Shown: positions 44,114 to 54,466 of the stretch, one piece after another
How positions within the stretch are numbered: position 1 is the first letter of the stretch
Layout of the letters: each line of letters starts with the position of its first letter
NCBI GenBank assembly: GCA_013373375.1
Contig: JABXHY010000023.1
Span: 124,001 to 188,000 of the forward strand
From: Gammaproteobacteria bacterium
GTDB taxonomy: Bacteria > Pseudomonadota > Gammaproteobacteria > Enterobacterales > Kangiellaceae
DNA: 64,000 bases
Direction: 5' to 3'
Translations under genes and position numbers: made by a program
The notes under the pieces: generated by a model
The model's database searches: none
The model's input: only the letters and a program-made list of their open reading frames with translations
Told to the model about the DNA's origin: nothing

Positions 44114-44594
44114 CTTTTCGCAAGCCACAATTTCTGATATCGAATACCTGACCAATAAAACAGTTGAATTGCAAACCTATGAAAGTAAGGGTCAATCTTT
44201 TCAAGAGACATTAAGTCAGCAGTTTCATGACTTGATTAAACATTGGCTTACTCAAGAATTATCCTCCAGCAACGCCCTTCTCTTTCTAATTCACTCAAAA
44301 AAAGAGCTTCTTGGTTTTGCGCATATTCGCATATCGTCGGTTCCAAACGAGTTTACTGATGACAAAATTATGGGCGAAGTACAAAGCTTGTTTATCGAAA
44401 AAAAATCGCGCTCAAAGGGTGTGGGTAAAACAGCGGTCGAGTTCATTGAAAAGCTATTTGCCGAGTTTAATGTCGACTTCTATGAAGTTCACTATGTCAG
44501 CAGTAATCAATCTGCTGAACATTTTTGGCGAGATTGCGGATTAACAGTTCACTCTGTAAGTGCAAGAAAGCGCTTAAAAGCTAAAGAAAATTAA
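44103..44594 (+). CDS. GNAT-family N-acetyltransferase
   Basis: The 163-residue product (start ATG 44103, MDVNFSQATISDIEYL) has the GNAT fold pattern. A beta-strand segment (LLFLIHSKKELLGFAHIRI) precedes the acetyl-CoA loop LFIEKKSRSKGVGKTAVEFIEKLF and the final SNQSAEHFWRDCGL. It overlaps the fliT-like gene by 11 bases and flgL (convergent) by 14, so it is tightly held in the flagellar locus. Its substrate is unknown; flagellar protein N- or lysine acetylation is possible. Confidence 0.85.
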   Translation: MDVNFSQATISDIEYLTNKTVELQTYESKGQSFQETLSQQFHDLIKHWLTQELSSSNALLFLIHSKKELLGFAHIRISSVPNEFTDDKIMGEVQSLFIEKKSRSKGVGKTAVEFIEKLFAEFNVDFYEVHYVSSNQSAEHFWRDCGLTVHSVSARKRLKAKEN

Positions 44595-45783
44595 ATATTG
44601 ATAAGTTTTGTACTCTTACAAAGCTATTTTGAGCTGCCTGTAAAACTGTCGTTTGTCTTGTTAAATCACTGGCGGCTTGAACAAGATCCAAATCTTTTAA
44701 CTTTGACAGCAATGTTTGGCTACTTAGGATAAGGCCATCATTGGAGTCCTTACCAGCATCAATCGCGTTCAATCGACTTCCCACTTTTGCCCTTATAGTG
44801 TCTATTTGAGTAAATGAAGAATCGATTTCACTCAATGCATTATTATATTGAGTTAAATAAATTGCGCGCCCTGCGTCGTTATCAACAAAATTATCAACCG
44901 AGTCAATAACGCTTTGAATGGTCGTAAAAATACTTCTACGAGTACTCGGGTTAACAATAAATTCGTCATTAATCGCTGGCGTTCCTTGAGTCTCTAAAGT
45001 CACCCCATTAAATGAAATAGTATCACCAGGATTGTAGGTCGTTGCTGGCACTATGGTTGAACCCGAATTAACGCCTATCACCTCATACGATGTTGGTGAC
45101 AAAAATCTAACTTGATAGGGTTCTGCTAAAAACTGTGGCGGCGCTTGATATCCTGTTGCTCCAATCGATACAGAACCGGTATTCGCAGTATTCACATCGA
45201 CTGCAAATTTACCATTGCCGGACAAAACATCTTCAAAAACATCGAAGCCTGAATCACTAATCTCAACCAAATTTGCGCTCGTAATTCTTAGTTCACGCTG
45301 ACCTTGATCGCCTTGATAAAAGACATTGCCAGAGGCATCTTTCACGAATGGTTGAATGTCGGTTTTAAAGCCACTAAAAAGATAATCTCCTGCTGCATTT
45401 TTGGTATTCGCGTAAGATAAAATTTCTTCAAACCTCTCCTGCATTTCAGCTTTTATTGCGCCGAGCTCTTCATTTGAATAGATCCCATTACCCAAGCTAA
45501 TCATTAATTCTTTTACACGAAAAAGAGAGTTTTCTACGTTTGTTAACACGGTTTCTTCAAGCTGGTTAGCGCCCTTTGCCAAATCGATATTACGATTGTA
45601 CTGGGTGAGCAAACTAATATCTGTTTCAATATTTAATACGGTTGTCGCAGCAACAGGGTCATCAGAGGGCGTTAAGAATCGTCTTTGTGTTGCGATTTTC
45701 AACTGCGTCTCTTGAAGTTCAGCTTGTCGGTTTAATATTTCACGTAAACCTGAAGTACTGAGTTGATTCGATGAAATTCTCAT
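44581..45783 (-). CDS. flgL: FlgL, hook-filament junction protein
   Basis: FlgL (HAP3) joins FlgK to the filament. The 400-residue protein has a flagellin-like N-terminus (MRISSNQLSTSGLREILNRQAEL) and C-terminus (AASDLTRQTTVLQAAQNSFVRVQNLSIFNFL). ATG 45783 is chosen over an in-frame start at 45807, which would overlap flgK. The 3' end overlaps that of the convergent acetyltransferase gene. Confidence 0.96.
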   Translation of the reverse strand: MRISSNQLSTSGLREILNRQAELQETQLKIATQRRFLTPSDDPVAATTVLNIETDISLLTQYNRNIDLAKGANQLEETVLTNVENSLFRVKELMISLGNGIYSNEELGAIKAEMQERFEEILSYANTKNAAGDYLFSGFKTDIQPFVKDASGNVFYQGDQGQRELRITSANLVEISDSGFDVFEDVLSGNGKFAVDVNTANTGSVSIGATGYQAPPQFLAEPYQVRFLSPTSYEVIGVNSGSTIVPATTYNPGDTISFNGVTLETQGTPAINDEFIVNPSTRRSIFTTIQSVIDSVDNFVDNDAGRAIYLTQYNNALSEIDSSFTQIDTIRAKVGSRLNAIDAGKDSNDGLILSSQTLLSKLKDLDLVQAASDLTRQTTVLQAAQNSFVRVQNLSIFNFL

Positions 45784-45790
45784 TGCCTGA

Positions 45791-47776
45791 TTACCTCGTC
45801 GAATCAATTATGGTTTGGAAAATAGAACGGGCAACTGAAATCACCTGTGCAGACGCTTGATAGGCTTGCTCAAATTTAATAAGTTTTGCGGCTTCTTCAT
45901 CTAGATTAACCCCAGATATTGACTCTCTACGATTCGTCACCTGAGCCACTAGAGCATCAGCAGCTTGTTTATTTATTTCAGCTTCTTTTGTTTTTGTGCC
46001 GACATCTGCCACTAAGCGACCAAATGCTTGTTGAAAATTTGAACTCGCATTATCCATGGTGTTGGCTTGTTGTAAGTCACCCAATAACAACATATTTCGG
46101 TTATCACCAGTTCCATTTGTATTATAAGCAACATTAAACGTATCACCTGGCTGTGGACTTCCGGAAATGGATATTTCATAACCATAATTCAGTCCAGCGA
46201 GTGCTAACATGTCGTTGCTTTGATCGGGAACAAATCCTCCAACGGGTCCTGTAATGATTGCGTTGGTATTCGCATCACGCACATTAAAGGTCGTCGCATT
46301 CGTGAACTCAAAAACTAAAGGCGGATCCAGATCATTGGCTACATTGGTAAATTGTGGTGTCGTCGTATCGGTTACCGAAACACCTGCAATCGATCCACTT
46401 CCGATATTTGCACTACTGGTCGAGGCATTCACTGGCAGAGCAGCTGCAATTTGCGATGGGTTCGTTAATTGCATTTGAATATCGGCACCGGCTGTTCTTG
46501 TGGGGAAAACAGAAAAGCGATCACCGGCTGCTGCCGCACCAGAGTTTAAGACAACACTAAAACCTTCCGAAGGGATTGATACCGTTGCTGGAGTTGCTCC
46601 GGGCGGTGGAAAGGATGCAACTGTCGCATTGGTTGTTGTATTGGTTAAAATATAATTTCCACCTTGAAATCGGAGTTCATAATTAGCATCGGTTAACAAA
46701 TTAGGGTCGTCAATTTGGATACCTAAACTCGCAGTTCCTGTATTACTCGAATCATTAATAACTCGACGCTGCATCAAGGTTGCATCATTTATGTCGGTAA
46801 AAAATAACCCGCCTAGATCATTATTTAAATCCATGCCCAATTGATGTTGTCGATTTATTTCATCGGAAACCGCAAGCGCGACTCGCCCAATCACATTAAA
46901 ACCCGGCTCAAGGATTTCGTCTCTAAATCTTAAATATCCACCAAGTTTTCCACCTGACACAGTTTCTGTAATTGGCACATTACCAGCGCCGGTTTGCAAA
47001 ACAAGATCAACATTTTTAGGATCATTGGTGTCACGCTGCGCAACCACTTGACTGGCTGTTGCTCCCACTACCAATGCCTGGCCGTTACCGATAAATACGT
47101 TGATACTGCCATCATCTTGTTGCAGTGTTTTAATATCAACTAATTCTGCAAGTTGTGTTATTTGTCGATCACGTTGATCAAGTAAATCGTTAGGTTGCCC
47201 TAAACCTCCGCCCGTTGCCGCAGCAATTTTTATATTAAGATCGGCAATACTTTGCCCCAAAGCGGTAATTTCTTTCGCGGATGCCTCAATACCGCTATTG
47301 ACAGCACGTCGCTGCGACTCCAATTGTTCCGTTAATGTATTGAATCGACCCGCCAGTAACCCACCTTGACTCAGTAACACTTGTCGAGCGGCAATTGACG
47401 TTGGCTCATCAGCTACAGTTTGAACGGCCGAGAAAAAAGCCTGCAAACCTTCATTTAAACCCGTTGAGGCATCAGCGACTAAATTATCAACTCGAGATGC
47501 CTGATCAAGATAAACTTCTAACTCATTGAAATTACTTATATTTGACTGAAGCTCTAATAAAGTAGTGGCATCAAAAACACGACTTATCGCCCCCACTTCG
47601 GCACCCGTTCCTATGTAAATGCCACCAAGAAATTGTGGATTACGAGTGTCGATTTGCGTTATCTGTCGGTTATACCCTTCAGTGTTTGCATTGGCGATAT
47701 TATGAGAAACGGTATTAATGGCCGATTGTGTCGACAATAAACCGGAAACGCCGATATTTAAAAAATTACCCGACAT
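45791..47776 (-). CDS. flgK: FlgK, hook-associated protein 1
   Basis: FlgK (HAP1) caps the hook and links it to FlgL. The 661-residue protein has the rod/hook N-terminal motif (GVSGLLSTQSAINTVSHNIANANTEGYNRQ) and the C-terminal helix (LIKFEQAYQASAQVISVARSIFQTIIDSTR). A sigma54-type promoter overlapping the flgJ stop lies 50-64 bases upstream. Confidence 0.97.
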   Translation of the reverse strand: MSGNFLNIGVSGLLSTQSAINTVSHNIANANTEGYNRQITQIDTRNPQFLGGIYIGTGAEVGAISRVFDATTLLELQSNISNFNELEVYLDQASRVDNLVADASTGLNEGLQAFFSAVQTVADEPTSIAARQVLLSQGGLLAGRFNTLTEQLESQRRAVNSGIEASAKEITALGQSIADLNIKIAAATGGGLGQPNDLLDQRDRQITQLAELVDIKTLQQDDGSINVFIGNGQALVVGATASQVVAQRDTNDPKNVDLVLQTGAGNVPITETVSGGKLGGYLRFRDEILEPGFNVIGRVALAVSDEINRQHQLGMDLNNDLGGLFFTDINDATLMQRRVINDSSNTGTASLGIQIDDPNLLTDANYELRFQGGNYILTNTTTNATVASFPPPGATPATVSIPSEGFSVVLNSGAAAAGDRFSVFPTRTAGADIQMQLTNPSQIAAALPVNASTSSANIGSGSIAGVSVTDTTTPQFTNVANDLDPPLVFEFTNATTFNVRDANTNAIITGPVGGFVPDQSNDMLALAGLNYGYEISISGSPQPGDTFNVAYNTNGTGDNRNMLLLGDLQQANTMDNASSNFQQAFGRLVADVGTKTKEAEINKQAADALVAQVTNRRESISGVNLDEEAAKLIKFEQAYQASAQVISVARSIFQTIIDSTR

Positions 47777-47825
47777 ACAGACTCCCTACTCGCCGTGAAA
47801 TCGGTTATTACTTAAACAGAGAATT

Positions 47826-47840
47826 TGCAAAATGTGTGCC
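47826..47840 (-). promoter_or_regulatory. sigma54-type promoter of flgKL
   Basis: The minus strand reads GGCACACATTTTGCA, with GG-N10-GC spacing and full agreement at GGCAC and TTGCA. The -24 box overlaps the flgJ stop codon. The expected start is near 47815, about 40 bases before flgK. Confidence 0.75.
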
Positions 47841-48949
47841 TAATCTGTTAATTGAAATAACGACTCACGAACAAATATTCCATGAATTTTTTCGGCGTAA
47901 TTAGGGTCGGTAGCGTAACCAGAGGTTTGGATATTTTCAAGATAGGCTTTGGGATCGGAACTACTTTCAACAGCTTTTTGGTACCTCGGATTTTCCGTTA
48001 TTAAGTCCACATAATCAGTAAAGCTTTGCTCTAATGAATCATAAGCTTTAAAAGTTTGCTTTAACTTTTCTGGCAACCCTTTAACAAACTCAATGGTCAT
48101 AGTTCGAGAAACCTTACCATCCCATTGTGCATTCGACTTAATACCAAATAGGTTTAAAGAAGACGAACCATCTTCCGCTTTTGATAAAAATTTTCCCCAC
48201 CCGGTTTCTAAGGCGGCCTGAGCAATTAATACTCCAGGATGGACACCAATTTTCGAAGCGGCTTTCTTGGCAAGAGGAACTAACCTTTCAATGAAATCTT
48301 TTTTTGTTTCAAACTTTGAATCAGCAGGCGCAGCACTCTGCATAGGATTTACATTATTATTTGAATTATCACCTGGACCAAAAACCTTCAGGTCTAGATG
48401 TTTCAGAAAATCAATATTGGCTGTAGTTGTTTTCGATTTATTGTCAATTACAAAATTTGTTTTAGGTTGGTAATCAAATTTAGTATTCGCTAGCTCATCT
48501 GCAGCACTCTTAGATGTTGAGTTTAATAAAGACGATTGCTCATTAGTATTTGACCGTGTGCGTATATAGTCTTTGATTGAGAAATTTTGATTGTTTTCAG
48601 ATTGACCATCTTTACTGCTATCGTTTGGTAAAGCAGCAGCTAGTTGGTTAAACAACATATCGCCAATACCGAACTTACTTGAACGAGATAATTCAACTGC
48701 AAGCTGTTGATCATGCATTTCATTATAAAACGAAACATCATCATTAGTGAGCGGACTGTCTTCACCAATCAGTTTATTGGCAGAACGCATATTTTTTAAC
48801 ATTAAATTTAAAAAATAAGCTTCAAATTCTTTTACAGCAGCGCGTAACGTTTCTCGTTGATCAGTCTTGGCCGACTCTCTTAATTGATTAAGCGATGATA
48901 AGTCATGAAAAACGGACTTTGCGGCGATATCTGGTTTATTAAATTCCAT
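47840..48949 (-). CDS. flgJ: FlgJ, rod cap with peptidoglycan hydrolase domain
   Basis: FlgJ caps the growing rod and cuts peptidoglycan. The 369-residue protein has the rod-cap domain at about 30-115 (KEFEAYFLNLMLKNMRSAN), a Ser/Asn-rich linker, and a C-terminal glucosaminidase domain (GVLIAQAALETGWGKF with the catalytic Glu, and NLFGIKSNAQWDG). This is the two-domain form common in gammaproteobacteria. Confidence 0.96.
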   Translation of the reverse strand: MEFNKPDIAAKSVFHDLSSLNQLRESAKTDQRETLRAAVKEFEAYFLNLMLKNMRSANKLIGEDSPLTNDDVSFYNEMHDQQLAVELSRSSKFGIGDMLFNQLAAALPNDSSKDGQSENNQNFSIKDYIRTRSNTNEQSSLLNSTSKSAADELANTKFDYQPKTNFVIDNKSKTTTANIDFLKHLDLKVFGPGDNSNNNVNPMQSAAPADSKFETKKDFIERLVPLAKKAASKIGVHPGVLIAQAALETGWGKFLSKAEDGSSSLNLFGIKSNAQWDGKVSRTMTIEFVKGLPEKLKQTFKAYDSLEQSFTDYVDLITENPRYQKAVESSSDPKAYLENIQTSGYATDPNYAEKIHGIFVRESLFQLTD

Positions 48950-48964
48950 AATCGTTTTACCAGA

Positions 48965-50059
48965 CTAAATGACGATCAATTCGCCCTGAATCGCACCAGC
49001 TTGTTTTAGCGCTTCTAAAATCGCCATAAGATCACCCGGCGCAGCGCCAACAGCATTAACCGCTCGAACCAATTCATCTAAAGAAACACCGGGATTAAAA
49101 CGAAACATTTTTCCTTCTTGCTGAGTTAAGGTGACGTTTGAATCTTCTGTTACTTCGGTTGTTCCTAATGCTAATGGATTGGGTTGGCTAACTCTTTGAT
49201 TTTCATTAATCGAGACGATTAACGATCCATGTGCAACTGCCGCTTCTTTTAAGCGAACATTTTTTCCGACGACAATAGTGCCGGTTCGAGAATTAATAAT
49301 AATACGTGAGTTAATATCGGCAGGTTCCACTTCAACATTTTCAAGTGCTGACATAAAAGCAACACGATGAGATATATCTCTTGGCGCACTAACTTGAACT
49401 GACGTTGCATCGAGTGGTTTTGCTGTATTAGGCCCAACAAACTCGTTGATCGCTTTTGCTAAACGTCGAGCAGTTGTAAAGTCAGACTGATGCAAATTAA
49501 AGACGAAATGATCACCTTCGCCAAAACTTGAGTTAACCATACGCTCAACAGTTGCACCATTTGGAATTCTACCTGCAGTTGGAATATTCACTGTCACTCT
49601 TGAGCCATCAGCACCCTCCGCGCCAAATCCACCCACCACTAAATTGCCCTGTGCCAAAGCGTATATTTGACCATCGACTGCTTTCATTGGGGTCAACAGT
49701 AATGCACCACCGCGTAAACTTTTTGCATTACCTAGACTGGATACGGTTATATCAATATTTTGACCAGGCTTGGCAAACGCTGGTAACTCAGCGTGTACGG
49801 CAACTGCGGCAACATTTTTCATTTTAGGTGTTAAACCAGGCGGCAAAGTTATGCCGAAACGGCTTAGCATTGTTTTAAAGGCTTGTGCTGTGTAGGCGGT
49901 TTGTTCGCCTGTACCATCAAGCCCCACTACCAAGCCATAGCCTACCAGGTGATTACTTCTAACACCTTGAATTGACGCAATATCTTTCACTCGATCTGCA
50001 TTGCAATAGGTTGTGAAAAACACCGAAATCAGCAGCAGTAACTTGGTTAATTTATACAT
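48965..50059 (-). CDS. flgI: FlgI, flagellar P-ring protein
   Basis: FlgI is the periplasmic P-ring subunit. ATG 50059 is chosen (364 residues) because it gives a normal signal peptide ([21 protein letters not shown]) directly before [15 protein letters not shown]. The frame is open further to 50293 but that would overlap flgH. The C-terminus [19 protein letters not shown] is family-typical. Confidence 0.96.
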   Translation of the reverse strand: MYKLTKLLLLISVFFTTYCNADRVKDIASIQGVRSNHLVGYGLVVGLDGTGEQTAYTAQAFKTMLSRFGITLPPGLTPKMKNVAAVAVHAELPAFAKPGQNIDITVSSLGNAKSLRGGALLLTPMKAVDGQIYALAQGNLVVGGFGAEGADGSRVTVNIPTAGRIPNGATVERMVNSSFGEGDHFVFNLHQSDFTTARRLAKAINEFVGPNTAKPLDATSVQVSAPRDISHRVAFMSALENVEVEPADINSRIIINSRTGTIVVGKNVRLKEAAVAHGSLIVSINENQRVSQPNPLALGTTEVTEDSNVTLTQQEGKMFRFNPGVSLDELVRAVNAVGAAPGDLMAILEALKQAGAIQGELIVI

Positions 50060-50075
50060 CTTCAATACTCGTAAT

Positions 50076-50765
50076 TTAGAAAGGCCACCAAGGACTATTA
50101 AAGAATCGTGCCAACCAGCCTTGAGCATTAACATCGGCAACGGCACCTTTGCCACTGTACTGAATACGAGCATTCGCAAGCCGCGAAGATGGTGCGGTAT
50201 TTTGTGAAGAAATATCATCAGGACGTAAAATACCAGAGAGTCGAATAAACTCGTCACCTTGATTAAGCGTGATCCACTTTTCCCCTCTGACAATTAAGTT
50301 TCCGTTAGGTAATACACTTTGTACGGTAACGGATATCGTTCCGTTTAAACTGTTACTTTGTTTTGACTCAGCCTCACCTCGAAATTCATTTTCTGATTCA
50401 ATGTCCGTCTCAAAGCTCGCCTGGCCTGAATTGAAAACATAGTTGCGTCCTGCTAACAAAGGATTCGCTAAGGAAACATCGGATTCTTTCTTGGTTTTTG
50501 TATCCGCTTTCTTCGAAGCGTCTGTAACCTCTGTCAACTCAATCGTAATGATGTCGCCAATTTGATTGGCTTTTTTATCTTGATACAACAATAAATCATT
50601 CGAAGTTGAAAACAAGGAACCACCACTGACCATTTGCTTTTGTTCAGGTAGAGGGTACTTAGGTGCAAAATAAGGATCATCGGGCGATGGAGGAACAAAT
50701 GACTGGCATCCGCTTAGAACGACAATCATTCCAAACAAAGCACTTACAAATCGTATCGACTTCAC
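50076..50765 (-). CDS. flgH: FlgH, flagellar L-ring lipoprotein
   Basis: FlgH is the outer-membrane L-ring lipoprotein. The 229-residue protein starts with a lipoprotein signal (MIVVLSGC, lipidated Cys about residue 20). It shows [20 protein letters not shown] and [28 protein letters not shown]. The start is GTG 50765 with AAGGAG seven bases upstream. Confidence 0.97.
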   Translation of the reverse strand: MKSIRFVSALFGMIVVLSGCQSFVPPSPDDPYFAPKYPLPEQKQMVSGGSLFSTSNDLLLYQDKKANQIGDIITIELTEVTDASKKADTKTKKESDVSLANPLLAGRNYVFNSGQASFETDIESENEFRGEAESKQSNSLNGTISVTVQSVLPNGNLIVRGEKWITLNQGDEFIRLSGILRPDDISSQNTAPSSRLANARIQYSGKGAVADVNAQGWLARFFNSPWWPF

Positions 50766-50780
50766 GTCATCACTCCTTCA

Positions 50781-51569
50781 CTAAAGCGTCTGGTTAACAT
50801 ATTGAAGCATTTGATCAACGCCCGAAATAACCTTTGCATTAATTTCGTAAGCACGCTGGGTTTCAATAAGACCAATAAGTTCTTCAACTACCGATACGTT
50901 ACTCGCTTCTAATTGACCTCCACGTAAGTTGCCTAATCCGTTCTCTGAAGGATTTCCAACAATTGGAGCGCCGCTCGCACCAGTTTCAAGAAATAAATTT
51001 TGACCAATAGGCTGTAAGCCACCAGTATTGATAAAGTCTGCGGTTTGAATTTGCCCAATATTCACCGGTGCTGCCGTACCAGGAACACGCACAGTCACTA
51101 TGCCATCAATACTCACATCTAAACTTTGCGCATCTTGTGGAACCGTAAGACCTGGCTGTAAAACATAACCAGAACCGGAAGTCACAATTTGTCCTGTATC
51201 ATCCAACGCAAAGTTACCCGCACGGGTATACGCTGTCTGTCCATCGGGTAACAACACTTGAAAAAATCCTGGGCCTTCAAGCGCCATATCCAATTGATTT
51301 TGAGTCAATTGAAATGAACCTTGAGTAAAATCTTTTTGAGTAGCCACCGTTTTAACACCGGTACCCAACATTAAGCCGGATGGTAATGTTGTGTTTTGCG
51401 ACGATTGACTGCCAGGCGCTCTTACTGTTTGATAGAACAAGTCTTCAAAAACAGCGCGACTTTTCTTGTACCCAACAGTGCTCGCGTTTGCCAAGTTGTT
51501 CGACGTAATTTGTAAGTCGGTGCTTTGCGCATCGAGACCAGTTTTACTGATCCATAAAGCCGGATGCAT
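50781..51569 (-). CDS. flgG: FlgG, distal rod protein
   Basis: The 262-residue protein has the rod/hook start (LWISKTGLDAQSTDLQITSNNLANASTVGYKKSRAVFEDL split over residues 6-46) and end (VEELIGLIETQRAYEINAKVISG). Length and text are those of the distal rod protein FlgG. It follows flgF by 47 bases. Confidence 0.97.
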   Translation of the reverse strand: MHPALWISKTGLDAQSTDLQITSNNLANASTVGYKKSRAVFEDLFYQTVRAPGSQSSQNTTLPSGLMLGTGVKTVATQKDFTQGSFQLTQNQLDMALEGPGFFQVLLPDGQTAYTRAGNFALDDTGQIVTSGSGYVLQPGLTVPQDAQSLDVSIDGIVTVRVPGTAAPVNIGQIQTADFINTGGLQPIGQNLFLETGASGAPIVGNPSENGLGNLRGGQLEASNVSVVEELIGLIETQRAYEINAKVISGVDQMLQYVNQTL

Positions 51570-51616
51570 GATGTACTCCTATTAACGTTTGTTAATTCTC
51601 AAGCAAATTAGTCGTA

Positions 51617-52357
51617 TTAAGAAACACGAACCAACTGTTCAAGAGATTGATCATTTTGCTCTGCGGTTTTCATCATCTTGACTTGCAACTCAAACTGACG
51701 AGACAAACTAATCATATTCACCATCTCTTCGATAGCGTTGACATTACTTCCCTCAAGAGCTCCACTGGTTAATGAAATGGCTGCGTCAGGAGGTTCAATT
51801 CCGCCATCTTTTCGCTCGAAAAGACCGAATTCGTTTTTTGTAAGGTCGGCATTGTTTGGGTTAACCAATTTTATTCGATCAAGAATAAGTGTTTCATTCG
51901 CCGCACCACCTTGTGGACGAATGGTAATAGTGCCGTCATTACCAATATCTATTTTTTCAAACGGAGGAATTGCAATTGGACCACCATTTCCAAGTACTAA
52001 ATGACCAGCTCCATTTTCCAATAAACCGTTTGCATTTATTTTTAAATCACCGCGTCGAGTGTAGCTTTCAGAACCGGTTGGACCTTGCACGGCAATCCAA
52101 CCTTTTTCAGTTAATGCAACATCAAAGTCATTGCCAGTTGTCATAATCGTTCCAGCATCAAACCTGTAGCCTGGACGTTCTGACATGGAAAAAACTCGTG
52201 ACGGAAGACCGTCGCCAAACGCTTGCATTGCACGCGCCTGTTGCAAGTCGGCCTTAAAACCCAAGGTGCTAACGTTTGCTAAATTATTTGCTGATTTAGC
52301 TTGTGCCAGCATATTTTCTTTCGCGCCGGTCATTGCTAAATACACCATTTTATCCAT
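51617..52357 (-). CDS. flgF: FlgF, proximal rod protein
   Basis: The 246-residue protein begins MDKMVYLAMTGAKENMLAQA and ends with the rod motif NAIEEMVNMISLSRQFELQVKMMKTAEQ, as in FlgF. It lies between flgE and flgG, the standard order. Confidence 0.96.
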   Translation of the reverse strand: MDKMVYLAMTGAKENMLAQAKSANNLANVSTLGFKADLQQARAMQAFGDGLPSRVFSMSERPGYRFDAGTIMTTGNDFDVALTEKGWIAVQGPTGSESYTRRGDLKINANGLLENGAGHLVLGNGGPIAIPPFEKIDIGNDGTITIRPQGGAANETLILDRIKLVNPNNADLTKNEFGLFERKDGGIEPPDAAISLTSGALEGSNVNAIEEMVNMISLSRQFELQVKMMKTAEQNDQSLEQLVRVS

Positions 52358-52427
52358 TCGATTTCACCTTAAACTGCTTTTAATTAACTTCTTAATTACT
52401 TGCCTACACTCAACGAAATGTTAGCGA

Positions 52428-53708
52428 TTACCGAATCTGAATAATGGTTTGAGTCACCTGATTATTCGTTTCAATTGTTCTCGCGTTAGCCTGGAAGTTT
52501 CTTTGCGCCGTTATTAGATTGACTAACTCTGACGTCAAATCAACATTGGAAGTTTCCAATGCGCCAGAACGTATTTGCCCAAAACTTGATGTTAACGCTT
52601 CGCCTGCTAATGGTTGACCAGAATCAATGGTGTCGCCCCAAGAGTTGTTACCCAACTGAGACAAACCTTGTGGATTTGGAAAGCGAACCAATGCGATTTT
52701 TCCAATTGAGTTGGATTGTCCATTGGTAAAGTTTGCTCGAACAACACCGGTTTCGCTAATTTCTATCCCAGCTAGTCGACCAATGGTTGCGCCATTTTGA
52801 TCAAGAGTATTTACCGTAAACGGTGAAGCAAATTGAGTCGGCGCATTATTTACGTAATCGATAGCGATGGTTTGACCAGGATTTGAACCATTAGTAAAAC
52901 CAAGCGCCTGAGTTGTTGGGTTTGCTGGATTAGTTTGCTGGAAAGTACCAGCCGCATCAAATTCTACAGTGTGATACAACTGTCCGTTTGCTCCCGCAGT
53001 ACCACCAGTAATGTCAAGTGGGTTGCCGTCGACATAGTAATAGGATGCCCATGTATTGGGTGCCGATGCATCTTTTACATAGTAGATCGTTGCAATGTGA
53101 CTTTCACCAAGCGAATCAAAAATAGTCGATGAAGTTGATGCACTGTAGGTTGATGGAGACGTTGGATCGAACAAGTTAACATCTAGTCCAGTAGCGTTAG
53201 CTGGCAAGTTCACGCCAATATCAATTTCAGTCGTTGCTGTCGGAGAGCCTGCCGACTGTGGAATTTGCAAAGCAACTGTACTTGAAAGAGCCGTTGCAGT
53301 TACCGTTCCATCAGTATTGGTCGGAAAAACCTGTAACCTTGCTCCCGAACTGTTGACCACAAATCCGTTTGAATCAACACCAAACTCACCTGCTCGAGTG
53401 AAAATTTGATTCTCATTATTTTGACTCGGCTCTAGCACAAAAAAACCTTGACCAGAAACAGCAAGGTCAAGCGAGTTAGAAGTAAACTCAAGATTACCCT
53501 GGTTAAACTGTTGTGCAACATTGCTCAAAATAACACCGTTACCAATCGCTGTTTTTGAGCTACCCAATGTTGAAGTCGCAAAGATGTCTCCAAACTCAGC
53601 ACGAGAAAACTTAAAGCCGGTTGTTGAAACATTTGCAATGTTATTACTGGTGACATTTAAGTCAGCTTGCGCTGCGTTCAAACCACTCAGTGCCGTGTTG
53701 AAAGACAT
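52428..53708 (-). CDS. flgE: FlgE, hook protein
   Basis: FlgE builds the hook. The 426-residue protein has the hook start (LSGLNAAQADLNVTSNNIAN), the central FlgE D2 region with TASTSSTIFDSLGESHIATIYY-like text, and the end LTSELVNLITAQRNFQANA. Its length is ordinary for a short hook protein. Confidence 0.97.
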   Translation of the reverse strand: MSFNTALSGLNAAQADLNVTSNNIANVSTTGFKFSRAEFGDIFATSTLGSSKTAIGNGVILSNVAQQFNQGNLEFTSNSLDLAVSGQGFFVLEPSQNNENQIFTRAGEFGVDSNGFVVNSSGARLQVFPTNTDGTVTATALSSTVALQIPQSAGSPTATTEIDIGVNLPANATGLDVNLFDPTSPSTYSASTSSTIFDSLGESHIATIYYVKDASAPNTWASYYYVDGNPLDITGGTAGANGQLYHTVEFDAAGTFQQTNPANPTTQALGFTNGSNPGQTIAIDYVNNAPTQFASPFTVNTLDQNGATIGRLAGIEISETGVVRANFTNGQSNSIGKIALVRFPNPQGLSQLGNNSWGDTIDSGQPLAGEALTSSFGQIRSGALETSNVDLTSELVNLITAQRNFQANARTIETNNQVTQTIIQIR

Positions 53709-53738
53709 ATTGACTACTCCTACCGCTTGTCGTTAAAA

Positions 53739-54425
53739 CTAAATACCAATTTCACTAATATCGCTTAAATTAACCGAACCAAGTCCAGTTAAATTTAAAA
53801 CCACCTGGCCATTAGCACCGGCCAAATTGACACTGTTGACCTGTGCTTTCATAACCGTACCAATTTGTTCAGTTGTGCCACCGACCTGACCGTAAATATT
53901 TATTGAGTAAGCACCTTCAGGCATGCGCTCACCATTTTCACCTAAACCATCCCAACTAAACTCAAGATCACCGGAGCTGTAACTGCCTAACTCGAAACGT
54001 CGAACTACTTGACCCGAAGCGTCTTTCACTTCGCCCCAAACATTTTGTGTTGATTGGTTTAAAGTCACTCGACCTTCCACTTCACCGGTTTCCCCTAAAT
54101 AGCCAATGCTGGTAGGAACCATTACTGAGCGTCCTACTAATGCAGAAGCTTGCAGTGCTTGATTAGAAGTGAGTGATGTCGCCAATGCGTTAAAGTTTTG
54201 ATTCAACTCTTGCATGCCAGACAAACTCGAAAATTCAGCCATTTGTGAAATAAATTCTTTATTGTCCATTGGATCAAATGGATCTTGATTGGCTAATTGC
54301 GTCGTTAACAACGCAAGAAAATCCGATTGCCCAAGGGACTCTTTACGACCATTGTCTAAAGTCTCTTGTTGGCTTAACCCTAAGTCGCCATAAATGCTTG
54401 ATTGATCGTTATTAATGGTCGTCAT
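53739..54425 (-). CDS. flgD: FlgD, hook cap/assembly protein
   Basis: FlgD caps the growing hook. The product (228 residues from ATG 54425; a TTG at 54437 is in frame) has the conserved LGQSDFLALLTTQLANQDPFDPMDN followed by the FlgD Ig-like domain (GDLEFSWDGLGENGERMPEG). It lies between flgC and flgE. Confidence 0.96.
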   Translation of the reverse strand: MTTINNDQSSIYGDLGLSQQETLDNGRKESLGQSDFLALLTTQLANQDPFDPMDNKEFISQMAEFSSLSGMQELNQNFNALATSLTSNQALQASALVGRSVMVPTSIGYLGETGEVEGRVTLNQSTQNVWGEVKDASGQVVRRFELGSYSSGDLEFSWDGLGENGERMPEGAYSINIYGQVGGTTEQIGTVMKAQVNSVNLAGANGQVVLNLTGLGSVNLSDISEIGI

Positions 54426-54466
54426 CTTAATGTCCAAACTTAATATTTAAATGTCTACGGATTAAA

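Noticed and set aside
50060-50293. 78-residue N-terminal extension of FlgI
   Set aside because: It overlaps flgH, and the signal peptide needed for a periplasmic ring protein begins at 50059.
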